From contig CAWGTL010000014.1 in the NCBI GenBank assembly GCA_963825505.1, positions 248,001-312,000 of the forward strand: a stretch of 64,000 nt of DNA, read 5' to 3'. Position numbers and translations under genes: made by a program. Each line of letters begins with the position of its first letter. Position 1 is the stretch's first letter. The stretch comes from JBBQSN01 sp963825505 (GTDB lineage Bacteria; Actinomycetota; Actinomycetes; Actinomycetales; CAWJMD01). Positions 23,779 to 32,806 of the stretch are shown one piece after another. Under the pieces are notes generated by a model. The model saw nothing but the letters and a program-made list of their open reading frames with translations, did no database searches and was not told the DNA's origin.

Positions 23779-24764
23779 CCCCGTTCCGCGAGCGCAACCC
23801 CGTCCCCATCGGTGCGGCCGGGCTGCTGGCCCTGGGCCTGGCGCTGGTCGCCGCCTTCAACATCGACGCCCTGCCGTTCCTCGGCGGCGGTGACGAGTAC
23901 TCCGCGTCCTTCTCCGAGGCCGGGGGTCTGCGGGTGGGCGACGACGTCCGCATCGCCGGCGTCGAGGTGGGCGAGGTCGAGGCCGTGGAGCTCGACGACG
24001 ACCACGTGCGGGTCGACTTCCGCGTCACCGCGCCGGCCTCGTTCGGCGAGGACACCGGCGCGAGCATCCGGATCCAGACCGTCCTCGGCCGCAAGTTCCT
24101 CTCGCTCGAGCCGCGCGGCGCCGGCCAGCTCGCCGAGGGCAGCACGATCCCGCTGGAGCGCACGGTCTCGGTCTACGACGTCGTGCGGGCCTTCGGCGAC
24201 CTCGCCGAGGTCAACGAGAGCATCGACACCGACCAGCTCGCCACCGCGCTCGACACGATGGCCACCGAGTTCCAGGACACCCCCGAGGAGGTCCGCGGCT
24301 CGCTCGACGGCCTCTCCCGGCTGTCCCGCACCATCGCCTCGCGCGACGACCAGCTGCGCGAGCTCCTCGACAGCACCCGCGAGGTCACCGAGGTGATGGC
24401 GTCCCGCGACGCCGAGCTGGAGCAGCTGATCAACGACGCGAACCTGCTCCTGGCCGAGCTGGAGCGCCGCAAGGAGGACATCTCCCGGCTGCTGGACTCC
24501 ACGTCCGCGCTCGCCCTGCAGGTCACCGCGCTCGTCCAGGAGAACAGGGCCGAGCTCAAGCCCACGCTGGACCGGCTGAACTCCGTGCTCGCGCTGCTCG
24601 AGGAGAACAAGGCGAACCTCGAGGAGGGGCTGGCCAACATGGCGCCCTTCACGCGGGTGTTCGCCAACGTCCTCGGTACCGGGCGCTGGTTCGACACCTA
24701 CATCCAGAACATCGTGCCCGTCCCCGGGCTCGCGCTGCCCACGTCGCCGGCGGTGCAGCCGTGA
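23775..24764 (+). CDS. mceC: MCE-family protein MceC
   Basis: A 329-residue protein. N-terminal anchor NPVPIGAAGLLALGLALVAAFNI, MCE domain YSASFSEAGGLRVGDDVRIAGVEVGEVEAVEL and IQTVLGRKFLSLEPRGAGQL, then a long coiled-coil region (about 135-300) with heptad-like REVTEVMASRDAELEQLIND. It ends TGRWFDTYIQNIVPVPG, related to the end of MceB. ATG 23775 overlaps mceB by 4 nt, in line with equal-stoichiometry translation of the six subunits. Confidence 0.92.
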   Translation: MTPFRERNPVPIGAAGLLALGLALVAAFNIDALPFLGGGDEYSASFSEAGGLRVGDDVRIAGVEVGEVEAVELDDDHVRVDFRVTAPASFGEDTGASIRIQTVLGRKFLSLEPRGAGQLAEGSTIPLERTVSVYDVVRAFGDLAEVNESIDTDQLATALDTMATEFQDTPEEVRGSLDGLSRLSRTIASRDDQLRELLDSTREVTEVMASRDAELEQLINDANLLLAELERRKEDISRLLDSTSALALQVTALVQENRAELKPTLDRLNSVLALLEENKANLEEGLANMAPFTRVFANVLGTGRWFDTYIQNIVPVPGLALPTSPAVQP

Positions 24765-26152
24765 CCGGGTTCTGGGACGACGAGCCGGAGCCGCTGGACG
24801 ACGAGCGCGTGCCCGCCGCCGACGACGCCGTCGAGCCGCGCCGTGGCCGGGTGGCCGGACGCCGCGGCGTGCAGCGGGCGGGCGAGCTGCTCGGTGCCGC
24901 GGCCGCTGCCGGCGGTGCCGCGGTCGCCGGCGGGCTCGCCCGGTTCCGCAGCCTGTCCGGCGTGGTGCGGGCCGTGGCCGTCGTCACCGTGCTGGCCCTG
25001 GTCGCCGCCCTGGTCGTGCTCTGGCCCGGTCCGGACCGCCAGCACGTCACCGCCCACTTCACCCGCGCGGTCGGCCTCTACCCGGGCTCGGAGGTGCGCA
25101 TCCTCGGCATCCCGGTCGGCGTCGTCACCGAGGTCGTCCCGGAGGGCGAGACGGTTCGGGTCGAGCTGGAGTACGACGGGGAGTACGACGTCCCGGCCGA
25201 CGCGCAGGCGGCCGTGATCTCGCCGTCGGTCGTGAGCGACCGGTTCGTGCAGCTGCTGCCGGTGTACACCGGTGGGCCGACCCTGGCGGAGGGCGCCGTG
25301 ATCCCGGTCGAGCGCACCGCCGTCCCGGTCGAGCTCGACCGCATCTTCGCCAGCCTCGACGAGCTGTCGGTGGCCCTCGGCCCCGAGGGCGCCAACTCCG
25401 ACGGCGCGCTCAGCCGCGTGCTCGCCACCGGGGCCGACAACCTCGACGGCAACGGCGAGGCGCTCGGCGCGACGATCGAGGACCTCGGCGCCGCCCTCGA
25501 CACCGTGGCCACGCCCGACGACGACCTGTTCGAGACGGTGCGCAACCTGCAGACCTTCACCTCCACGCTGGCCGAGAACGACCAGGCCGTCACCGACCTC
25601 AACACCAACCTCGCCACGGTCTCCGACCAGCTCGCCGGCGAGCGGGACGACCTCGCGCTCGCACTGCAGAACCTGGCGATCGCCCTGACCGAGGTCTCGA
25701 CCTTCGTCCAGGAGAACCGCGACGTGCTCACCGAGGACGTCGCGCAGCTGGAGTCGGTCACCGCGAGCGTCGCCTCGCAGCAGGAGGCCCTCGCCGAGAC
25801 GCTGGTGGCCGCGCCCACCGCCCTGTCGAACCTCGGCAACGCCTACAACCCGCGGTCCGGGACGCTCGACACCCGCGACAACTTCGGCCCGATCGAGGCC
25901 GACCCGCTCGCGTTCATCTGCTCGCTCGTCAACGGCTCGCTGGCGAGCAACCCCGACGGCGAGAACCCCGGCGGGTGCGAGGGCGTGCTCACCGAGCTGA
26001 GCATGCTGCTCGACCTGCTGCCGGTGGGGGCCGGAGGGTCCTTCGTCGGGTCCCGGGTGCCGGCCGCCACCTCCGGCCTGACGTCGGCTCCCGCCACGGT
26101 CCCGGCGCCGGACCCGACGCTCGGCGGCATCCTCCCGGGAGGTGGTCGGTGA
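24761..26152 (+). CDS. mceD: MCE-family protein MceD
   Basis: A 463-residue subunit with an unusual cytosolic N-terminal extension of about 75 residues (an acidic start, FWDDEPEPLDDERVPAADD, then Arg/Gly/Ala-rich) before the anchor AVAVVTVLALVAALVVLWPG. The MCE domain includes VTAHFTRAVGLYPGSEVRILGI and VVSDRFVQLLPVYTGG. The helical region contains regularly spaced Asn/Asp-Leu repeats. The tail is Ser/Ala/Pro/Gly-rich. GTG 24761 overlaps mceC (GTGA) and the frame has no better start. Confidence 0.92.
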   Translation: MTGFWDDEPEPLDDERVPAADDAVEPRRGRVAGRRGVQRAGELLGAAAAAGGAAVAGGLARFRSLSGVVRAVAVVTVLALVAALVVLWPGPDRQHVTAHFTRAVGLYPGSEVRILGIPVGVVTEVVPEGETVRVELEYDGEYDVPADAQAAVISPSVVSDRFVQLLPVYTGGPTLAEGAVIPVERTAVPVELDRIFASLDELSVALGPEGANSDGALSRVLATGADNLDGNGEALGATIEDLGAALDTVATPDDDLFETVRNLQTFTSTLAENDQAVTDLNTNLATVSDQLAGERDDLALALQNLAIALTEVSTFVQENRDVLTEDVAQLESVTASVASQQEALAETLVAAPTALSNLGNAYNPRSGTLDTRDNFGPIEADPLAFICSLVNGSLASNPDGENPGGCEGVLTELSMLLDLLPVGAGGSFVGSRVPAATSGLTSAPATVPAPDPTLGGILPGGGR

Positions 26153-27627
26153 TGCTCCGGTCGCCGGCGCGCCGACTGGCTGCGCTCCTCTCCCTCGCGG
26201 TGCTCCTCACCGGGTGCCAGGGCGCCTACGACCTGCCGCTGCCCGGCGGCGCGGCCAACGGCCCCGACGTCTACCGCGTGACGATCGAGTTCGAGGACGT
26301 CCTCGACCTGGTGCCGCAGTCGGCCGTCAAGGTCGACGACGTCACGGTCGGGGCCGTCGAGTCGATCGAGCTCGAGGACTGGCACGCGAAGGTGGTCGTC
26401 CGGCTCGAGGACTCGGTCGAGCTGCCCGACAACGCCGACGCCACGCTGCGCCAGACCTCGCTGCTGGGCGAGAAGTTCGTCTCGCTCAGCGCCCCCGGAT
26501 CGGCCGCCGAGGGCGTGGGCCGGCTCGCCGACGGCGACCTCATCCCGCTCGACCGCACCGGGCGCAACCCGGAGGTCGAGGAGGTGCTCGGCGCGCTCTC
26601 GCTGCTGCTCAACGGCGGTGGCGTGGCCCAGCTGCAGACCATCAACCGCGAGCTCAACGACGCCCTCGAGGGTCGCGAGTCCGACGTCAAGGAGGCACTG
26701 GCGCAGCTCGACGTCTTCGTCAGCGGCCTCGACGAGCAGAAGTCCGAGATCGTCCGCGCGATCGATGCGATCGACCGCCTGGCCGCGACGCTGGAGGCGC
26801 AGGAGCAGGACATCGCCACGGCGCTGGACACCATCCCCGGCGGGCTGGAGGTGCTGGCCGACCAGCGCGAGGACCTCACCGCGATGCTCGCCGCGCTGTC
26901 CGACCTCGGCGTCACCGCCACCCGGGTGATCGACTCCTCCCAGGCCGACACCGTCGCCAACCTGCAGGCGCTCGACCCGATCCTCACCCAGCTGGCCGCC
27001 GCGGGCGACGCGCTGCCGAACTCGCTCGACATCTTCGTCAGCTACCCGTTCCCGGACAACGCGGTCGACGGCATCAAGGGCGACTACACGAACCTGCGGA
27101 TCACGTTGGACGCCAACCTGTCCGACCTCGACTCGCTGGCGCCGCAGCCCACCGGCGGCCCGAGCCTGCCCACCCTGCCGACGCTGCCCACGTTGCCGAC
27201 CCTGCCGATCCCGACGACCCTGCCGCTGCCCGAGCTGTGCGGTGCGCTCGGCCTTCCGGAGGACTGCGACCTGCCGCCGGTCGACGAGATCTGCGAGGAC
27301 CTCGCCGGCGGCGCGGTCTGCGACCCGGTGGCGGAGATCTGCGAGGCCTCCGGCGGTGTGCTGCTGCCCGGCGGGCTGTGCCGGCTCCCGCCCCTGCTCG
27401 ACGTGTGCAGCAGCGTGCCCGTCCTCGGCCCGTCGCTGTGCCCCGGCGGCACACCGACGGTCACGCCCACGGTGCCGACCTCCCCGCCGCCGATCATCTG
27501 CGAGACCGTGCTCGGGATCCCGGTCTGCCCCGGCGGGAACGACAGCGGCGACGGCACGAACGCCTCCGGGGCGCGCGGCTACGACACCGAGCTGGCCGCC
27601 CTGCTGCTGGGAGGGGTGCTGACGTGA
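26152..27627 (+). CDS. mceE: MCE-family lipoprotein MceE with Cys-rich tail
   Basis: A 491-residue lipoprotein: signal MLRSPARRLAALLSLAVLLTGC with lipobox LLTGC, so C22 is the lipidated residue. The MCE domain follows (YRVTIEFEDVLDLVPQSAVKV, LLGEKFVSLSAPGS), then a helical region to about 340. The C-terminus is unusual: a repeated PTL stretch (LPTLPTLPTLPTLP), then ten cysteines between residues 363 and 459 in short CxxxGGxxC-like segments. This tail is not part of the core MCE fold. ATG 26152 shares one base with the mceD stop; GTG 26149 is in frame one codon earlier. Confidence 0.92.
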   Translation: MLRSPARRLAALLSLAVLLTGCQGAYDLPLPGGAANGPDVYRVTIEFEDVLDLVPQSAVKVDDVTVGAVESIELEDWHAKVVVRLEDSVELPDNADATLRQTSLLGEKFVSLSAPGSAAEGVGRLADGDLIPLDRTGRNPEVEEVLGALSLLLNGGGVAQLQTINRELNDALEGRESDVKEALAQLDVFVSGLDEQKSEIVRAIDAIDRLAATLEAQEQDIATALDTIPGGLEVLADQREDLTAMLAALSDLGVTATRVIDSSQADTVANLQALDPILTQLAAAGDALPNSLDIFVSYPFPDNAVDGIKGDYTNLRITLDANLSDLDSLAPQPTGGPSLPTLPTLPTLPTLPIPTTLPLPELCGALGLPEDCDLPPVDEICEDLAGGAVCDPVAEICEASGGVLLPGGLCRLPPLLDVCSSVPVLGPSLCPGGTPTVTPTVPTSPPPIICETVLGIPVCPGGNDSGDGTNASGARGYDTELAALLLGGVLT

Positions 27628-28898
27628 TCACCCGCGCCACCGTCTACCAGCTGATCGCCTTCGCCCTCATCACCGTCGTCGGCGTCACCTACGTGACGCT
27701 GCGGTACGTCGGGCTCGGCGACCTCGTGTCCGGGCGGTCCTACCTGGTCTCGGTCGACCTGGCCGAGTCCGGCGGCATCTTCGAGGGCGCCGAGGTCACC
27801 TACCGGGGCGTGACCACCGGCCGGGTCGAGGCGCTGCGGCTCGAGGGCGACGGCGTGCGCGTCGACCTGCGGATGGACGGCGGGTCGCAGGTGCCCGCCG
27901 ACACCGACGCGGTCGTCGAGAACCGCTCGGCCGTCGGCGAGCAGTACCTGGACCTCCAGCCGGCCACCGCGTCCGCCCCGTTCCTCGCCGGTGGCGACGT
28001 CATCCCGCGCGAGCGCACCCGCACCCCCGTGGCCACCGAGACCCTGCTGCTCGACCTCGACCGGCTGGTGAACTCGGTGAACCGGCAGGACCTGCAGGTC
28101 GTGGTGTCCGAGCTGGGCAAGGCCTTCGCCGGCGGCGGGCGCGACCTGCAGCGGCTCCTCGACGCCGGCGACCGGCTCACGCTGGCCGCCACCGACGCCC
28201 TTCCCGAGACCATCACCCTGATCGAGGACGGCGCGATCGTCCTGGACACCCAGCGCGAGACCGGCTCGTCGATCCGCTCGTTCGCCGCCGACCTCGCCGA
28301 CCTGTCCGAGACGCTGGCGAGCCCGCAGACCGACTCCGACCTGCGCGCCGTGCTCGACCGGGGCGTCGTCGCCTCCACCGAGCTCGACGGGCTGCTGCAG
28401 GACAACCGGTCCGCGCTCGCCGGGCTGCTCACCAACCTGGTCACCGTCGGCGAGGTCACCGTCACCCGCGTGGACGGCATCGAGCAGATGCTGGTCACCT
28501 ATCCTGCGGTGGTGGCAGGAGGATTCACCGTGGTCCCGGGCGACGGCACGTCGCACTTCGGGCTGGTGCTCAGCACCACGCCGGCGCCCTGCACCCAGGG
28601 GTACGAGGGCACCACGAGGACCGACCCCAACCAGACCTCCGGGCTCGGCCCCACGAACGACGACGCCCGCTGCACCGCGGCGCGGGGGAGCGGCACCAAC
28701 GTCCGCGGTGCGCAGAACGCGCCCTACCCCGCGTACGACCGGTCGTCCGGGCTGCCGCAGAGCTACCTGGTCGACGGCCCCGGCTCGTCGGCCGGCGCAC
28801 CGCAGGGCTCGCCGGTGACGGTGGTGCCCGGGCACGCGCCCGCCGGCACCAGCGGGGTCGACGCCCTCGAGCTGCTGCTCCTGGGAGCAGGATCGTGA
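27624..28898 (+). CDS. mceF: MCE-family protein MceF
   Basis: A 424-residue sixth MCE protein. The anchor is TVYQLIAFALITVVGVTYVTLRYVG. The MCE domain shows YLVSVDLAESGGIFEGAEVTYRGVTTGRVEAL and ENRSAVGEQYLDLQPA, then a helical region to about 290. The C-terminal part has two cysteines (APCTQGYEG, DDARCTAARG) and a Pro/Gly-rich end. GTG 27624 overlaps mceE (GTGA). With it the set MceA-F is complete, so the locus should encode a full importer. Confidence 0.92.
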   Translation: MITRATVYQLIAFALITVVGVTYVTLRYVGLGDLVSGRSYLVSVDLAESGGIFEGAEVTYRGVTTGRVEALRLEGDGVRVDLRMDGGSQVPADTDAVVENRSAVGEQYLDLQPATASAPFLAGGDVIPRERTRTPVATETLLLDLDRLVNSVNRQDLQVVVSELGKAFAGGGRDLQRLLDAGDRLTLAATDALPETITLIEDGAIVLDTQRETGSSIRSFAADLADLSETLASPQTDSDLRAVLDRGVVASTELDGLLQDNRSALAGLLTNLVTVGEVTVTRVDGIEQMLVTYPAVVAGGFTVVPGDGTSHFGLVLSTTPAPCTQGYEGTTRTDPNQTSGLGPTNDDARCTAARGSGTNVRGAQNAPYPAYDRSSGLPQSYLVDGPGSSAGAPQGSPVTVVPGHAPAGTSGVDALELLLLGAGS

Positions 28899-29518
28899 CC
28901 CCGGCGACGGTCCGGGTCAGCCCGCCGGGTCGTCGAGCCGGCACGGTGGCGCTGGTGGTGCTGCTCGTCATCGCGGTGATCGGCTCGCTGGTCGTCCTCG
29001 CCACCCGGATCGGGCCCGTGCTGGGCCAGCGCGGCACCGACGAGCGCCGCACGCAGGTGCTGCAGCAGGCCAAGCAGGCCGCGGTGAACTTCACGACCCT
29101 CGACTACGAGTCGTTCGACGAGGACGTCGAGCTGGTGCTCGACGGCTCCACCGGCACCTTCCGCGAGCAGTTCCGGGCCGGGGTCGACGACGTGCGAGAG
29201 CTGGTGACGCAGAACCGGTCCCGCTCGGTGGGGACGGTCCGCGAGGCGGCCCTGGTGAGCGACGACGACGACAGCGCGCGGGTGCTCGTCGTGGTCGACA
29301 CCGAGGTCACCAACGTCGCCAGCACGACGCCGGTGCCGCGGCACTACCGGATCCAGATGGACCTCACCCGCACCGGCGACTCCTGGCTGGTGAGCGACCT
29401 GACCTTCGTCTCGAGCCAGGTGGAGCTGCCCGGCGGCGTCGCCGACCCGGGCGCGACCCCGGCACCCACCACGTCCGCGCCCACCACGACCGCACCGACC
29501 ACGGGAGCGACGCCGTGA
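28895..29518 (+). CDS. Mce-associated membrane protein 1
   Basis: A 207-residue protein of the Mce-associated (Mas) type: a short cytosolic start, one membrane segment (TVALVVLLVIAVIGSLVVLATRIG) and an extracytoplasmic alpha/beta domain (about 45-180) beginning RTQVLQQAKQAAVNFTTLDYESFDEDVELVLDG. The last 25 residues are a Pro/Thr/Ser-rich tail. In mycobacteria such proteins stabilise the Mce complex. The GTG start overlaps mceF by 4 nt. Confidence 0.85.
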   Translation: MTPATVRVSPPGRRAGTVALVVLLVIAVIGSLVVLATRIGPVLGQRGTDERRTQVLQQAKQAAVNFTTLDYESFDEDVELVLDGSTGTFREQFRAGVDDVRELVTQNRSRSVGTVREAALVSDDDDSARVLVVVDTEVTNVASTTPVPRHYRIQMDLTRTGDSWLVSDLTFVSSQVELPGGVADPGATPAPTTSAPTTTAPTTGATP

Positions 29519-30222
29519 GCCCGGCGTCCGGCGCCGGCCGCCGTCGCGTCGCCGGGGAGCGCGGGCGGTCGCGGCCCGAGGGCGCCCGGCGTCCCGCGAC
29601 CCCGTCGGTCACGCCGAGGGCACCGGCAGGCCCGTCCGTCACCGAGCCCACCGACCGTCCGGTGCCCCCGCGCGCCCGCACCAGCGCGGCGACGGTCTGG
29701 GAGCCGCCGTCCGACCCGGCCCCGTCCACAGCGCGCCGTCGTGGCCTGCTCGTGGTGGCGGCGGTCGTCGCGGTGCTGCTCGTCGTGTCGGCCGCCGTGC
29801 TGGTGGCGGTCGACCGGCGCCAGCAGCGGGTTGCCGACGCGCGGTCGGCCGCGCTCGAGCAGGCCCGCACCTCGGCCGAGACCGTGCTCTCGTACGGCTA
29901 CCGCACCCTCGACGACGACTTCGCCGCCGCCACCGCGGTCTCGACCGGGCAGTTCAAGGACGACTACGAGCGCACCTCGCAGAGCGCCGTGCGCGAGGTG
30001 GCTACCCAGACCGAGGCCGAGGTCAAGGCCGACGTCGTCTCGGCCGGCGTGGTGTCCGGTACCGCCGACCGCGTCGTGGTGCTGGTGTTCGTCGACCAGA
30101 CCACCGTCTCGAACCGCCTCGACCGGCCGAAGACCGACCAGAACCGGGTCCGCCTGACGATGGTGCGCAGCACCTCGGCCGAGGGACCGACCTGGCTGGT
30201 CGAGCAGGTCGACGCGCTCTGA
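29515..30222 (+). CDS. Mce-associated membrane protein 2
   Basis: A 235-residue paralogue of the preceding protein. Its cytosolic N-terminus is longer (about 75 residues, Arg/Pro-rich), then comes one membrane segment (GLLVVAAVVAVLLVVSAAVLVAV) and the same periplasmic-type domain (ALEQARTSAETVLSYGYRTLDDDFAAATAVSTGQF, then LTMVRSTSAEGPTWLVEQVDAL). It overlaps its neighbour by 4 nt and is the last gene of the operon. Confidence 0.84.
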   Translation: MSPASGAGRRRVAGERGRSRPEGARRPATPSVTPRAPAGPSVTEPTDRPVPPRARTSAATVWEPPSDPAPSTARRRGLLVVAAVVAVLLVVSAAVLVAVDRRQQRVADARSAALEQARTSAETVLSYGYRTLDDDFAAATAVSTGQFKDDYERTSQSAVREVATQTEAEVKADVVSAGVVSGTADRVVVLVFVDQTTVSNRLDRPKTDQNRVRLTMVRSTSAEGPTWLVEQVDAL

Positions 30223-30251
30223 CCGCCGGTCCGACCGTCGGCACCTGACCG

Positions 30252-30310
30252 GCTCTGCTCACCCTGCCCACACGCCACGCGCGTTCCCGTGGGAGTAGGA
30301 GGAGCAGAGC
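30252..30310. terminator. Nested inverted repeat closing the Mce operon
   Basis: Outer arms GCTCTGCTC (30252-30260) and GAGCAGAGC (30302-30310) enclose inner CCCAC/GTGGG arms. It lies between the convergent Mas2 and SDR genes and can serve both directions. No T tract is present. Confidence 0.5.
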
Positions 30311-30340
30311 GGCCGGCGGGGCGAGCAGAGGGGGGCTGGG

Positions 30341-31210
30341 TCAGGTCCGGGAGGTGTCGGCCGCGCCGCCCGCACCGACCGCGCCGGTGGCCGTGGGGCC
30401 GGCCGCGCGCAGCGACTCCTCGGCCCGTCGCAGGTCGGCCCCGGGCGCGCGGGCCAGCAGGGCGGGTAGCAGCGGACGCACCACCTGGACGCCCCGCAGC
30501 CAGCGCTGCCCGTACACGTGGGCCGCGCGACGCTCGATCCCCTCGACCAGCCGGTCGACGGCCGGCTCGAGGGGGTAGGTGCGGCCGAGCGGCCCGGGCA
30601 TCCGCTCGCGCATCCGGCGCAGCCCGTCGTGCTCGTCGGCGCCGCGCACCATGTCGGTGTCGGTCCACGACAGGTAGGCCACGCCGACGTCGACCCCGTG
30701 GTGGCGCACCTCCCCCCGCAGCGAGTGCGCGAACGCCTCGACGCCGGACTTGCTCGCGCAGTACGCGCCCATCAGCGGCGCGGGCGCCATCGCCGCCAGC
30801 GAGGCGATCTGCAGCACGTACCCCCGGGCGGCCACCACGTCGGGCAGGAACGACCGGACGGTGCGCACGCTGCCCAGCAGGTTCACCTCGATCACCCGGT
30901 CGTAGGCGTCCGGGTCGGCCAGCAGGAGCGGACCTCCCGCCGCGACGCCGGCGTTGGCGACGACGGCGTCGACCCGTCCGTGGTGCTGACGGACGGCGGC
31001 GGCGGCCTCGGCCAGCGCCGCGGCGTCGGTGACGTCGACGGGCAGAGCCAGGGCGTCGTCGCACGAGCGCGCCACCTCGGCCAGCGCGTCGGCCTCGAGC
31101 CCGAGCAGCACCACGAGGGCCCCGCGGTCGGTGAGGCGTCTCGCCAGCCCGGCGCCCAGACCGCGGGCCGCACCGGTGACGACCACGACCCGCCCCGCGA
31201 GCCCGCTCAC
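30341..31210 (-). CDS. Short-chain dehydrogenase/reductase
   Basis: A 289-residue classical SDR. The coenzyme motif is TGAARGLGAGLARRL (TGxxxGxG), NAG appears as VVANAGVA, the catalytic Ser lies in LQIASLAA and Tyr/Lys are in GAYCASKSGVEAFAHSL. The C-terminal 30 residues are Ala/Gly-rich. SDRs of this shape oxidise or reduce alcohol/ketone groups of lipids and steroids. GTG 31210 lies inside the stop codon of the monooxygenase (4-nt overlap), so both are translated together and probably act in sequence on one substrate. Confidence 0.9.
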   Translation of the reverse strand: MSGLAGRVVVVTGAARGLGAGLARRLTDRGALVVLLGLEADALAEVARSCDDALALPVDVTDAAALAEAAAAVRQHHGRVDAVVANAGVAAGGPLLLADPDAYDRVIEVNLLGSVRTVRSFLPDVVAARGYVLQIASLAAMAPAPLMGAYCASKSGVEAFAHSLRGEVRHHGVDVGVAYLSWTDTDMVRGADEHDGLRRMRERMPGPLGRTYPLEPAVDRLVEGIERRAAHVYGQRWLRGVQVVRPLLPALLARAPGADLRRAEESLRAAGPTATGAVGAGGAADTSRT

Positions 31211-32742
31211 CGCCGGCCCCCGGCAGCGGCCACGGGTTCCGGGACGGGCGGGTGCAGCACGTACTCGGACAGGTCGACCTCCCGCAGACGGCGCCGGAAG
31301 CTCCCGGCCGTGGACGGCCACAGCACGGTGTTGCGGCCCTGGTCGTCGAGGTACCAGCTGCGGCAGCCGCCGCTGTTCCAGACGGTGGGCGCGAGGCGGC
31401 GCTGCAGGTCGGCGTTCCAGGCGTCCTGCACCTCGCGCCGCGGCTCGAACGCGCCCCGGTCGCGGGTGGCCCGCACCAGACCGGCCAGGTACCGGGCCTG
31501 GGCCTCGGCGAACAGCAGCACCGAGGTGTGGCCCTGACCCGTGTTCGGGCCCATCAGCACCACGAGGTTGGGGAAGCCCGCTACCGTCACGCCGAGGTGG
31601 GCCTGCATCCCGGTGCCCGCCCAGTGCTCCGCCAGGGTGCGGCCGTCGCCGCCGACGACGCGCTCGGCGATCGGCTGGTCGGTGACGTGGAAGCCGGTGC
31701 CCCAGACGAGCACGTCGGCGGGGTGCTCGGTGCGGGTGCCGTCGGCGGCCTGCGAGACCACCGCGTGCGGCAGCACCTCGACCACGCGGTCGGTGACCAC
31801 GGTGGTGCCCGGGGCCGTCAGGGCGGGGTACCAGTCGTTGCTCAGCAGCACCCGCTTGCAGCCGAGCCGGAACGTCGGCGTGAGGGCCGCGCGCAGGCGG
31901 CGGTCGGGCACCTGGCGGGCCAGGTGGGCGCGGGCGAGCAGCTCGGCCAGCCGCATGATCCGGGTGCGACCGCTGAACCCGAGCACCCAGGACTCCCGGA
32001 ACAGGTCGGTGCGCCGGCGCACGAGGCGCTGCAGCGCGGGCACCCGCCGGTAGAGGAGCTTCTCCAGCCCGGTGATGCGCCGGTCGCGCCGGGGGAGCAC
32101 CCAGGGTGGCGTGCGCTGGAACACGGTGAGCGACAACGCCTCTCGCTGCAGCTCGGGGACGAACTGCACCGCGGACGCGCCGGTGCCGACGACGGCGACG
32201 CGGCGGCCGCGCAGGTCCACCTCGTGGTCCCAGCGGGCCGAGTGGAAGGCCGGCCCGGCGAACGACCCTGCCCCCGGCAGGTCCGGCACCGACGGCTCGG
32301 ACAGCGCCCCCGTGGCCGTGACGAGCACGTCGGCGGTCATGCTCCCGCGCGTGGTCGTGAGCTGCCACCGCCGGGTCGCGCCGTCCCACGCCGCCCGTTC
32401 GAGCCCCGTGCCGAACCGCACCCGCTCGCGCACCCCGAGCCGCCGGGACACCTCGACGAGGTAGCGCTGGATCTCCGGCTGCCGGGCGAAGCCGTGCGAC
32501 CAGTCCGGGTTGGGCGCGTAGGACAGCTGGTACAGGTGGCTGGGCACGTCGCAGGCGCACCCCGGGTAGGCGTTGTCGCGCCAGGTGCCGCCCACCTCGT
32601 CGGCCTGCTCGAGCAGCACGACGTCGTGCTCGCCGGAGCGCTCGAGGGCCACCGCGGCCGCGACGCCGGAGAAACCGGCCCCGACGACGACGACGCGGGC
32701 GTGCGCGGGCAGCGGGCGGTCGGCGGGAGCGGGGCCGGGCAC
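31207..32742 (-). CDS. Baeyer-Villiger-type flavin monooxygenase
   Basis: A 511-residue FAD/NADPH monooxygenase. GAGFSG (21-26) binds FAD, the fingerprint FAGPAFHSARWD (161-172, FxGxxxHxxxWD) marks Baeyer-Villiger enzymes, and GTGASA (186-191) binds NADPH. GTWRDNAYPGCACDVPSHLYQLSY is the usual second FAD-contact region. Such enzymes turn ketones into esters or lactones, including cyclic and steroid ketones. GTG 32742 with GGAGGT just upstream is preferred; an ATG further out would place translation inside the operator. The pairing with an SDR resembles the mycobacterial mymA-type locus (family knowledge, not verified). Confidence 0.9.
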   Translation of the reverse strand: MPGPAPADRPLPAHARVVVVGAGFSGVAAAVALERSGEHDVVLLEQADEVGGTWRDNAYPGCACDVPSHLYQLSYAPNPDWSHGFARQPEIQRYLVEVSRRLGVRERVRFGTGLERAAWDGATRRWQLTTTRGSMTADVLVTATGALSEPSVPDLPGAGSFAGPAFHSARWDHEVDLRGRRVAVVGTGASAVQFVPELQREALSLTVFQRTPPWVLPRRDRRITGLEKLLYRRVPALQRLVRRRTDLFRESWVLGFSGRTRIMRLAELLARAHLARQVPDRRLRAALTPTFRLGCKRVLLSNDWYPALTAPGTTVVTDRVVEVLPHAVVSQAADGTRTEHPADVLVWGTGFHVTDQPIAERVVGGDGRTLAEHWAGTGMQAHLGVTVAGFPNLVVLMGPNTGQGHTSVLLFAEAQARYLAGLVRATRDRGAFEPRREVQDAWNADLQRRLAPTVWNSGGCRSWYLDDQGRNTVLWPSTAGSFRRRLREVDLSEYVLHPPVPEPVAAAGGRR

Positions 32743-32767
32743 GGCACCTCCGAGGGCGTCGACAATT

Positions 32768-32797
32768 GCTACAGCGCTGTATATACACAGGTGTAGC
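32768..32797. promoter_or_regulatory. Double palindromic TetR operator candidate
   Basis: Two 12-bp palindromes lie 2 bp apart: TACAGCGCTGTA (perfect, 32770-32781) and TACACAGGTGTA (10 of 12 positions, 32784-32795). The whole 30-bp block is itself an imperfect palindrome centred on TATATA. It lies between the divergent monooxygenase and tetR genes, 10 nt before the tetR start, in an AT-rich patch that stands out from the surrounding GC. Two adjacent sites fit cooperative binding of two TetR dimers. Confidence 0.7.
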
Positions 32798-32806
32798 ATC
32801 GCCGCC

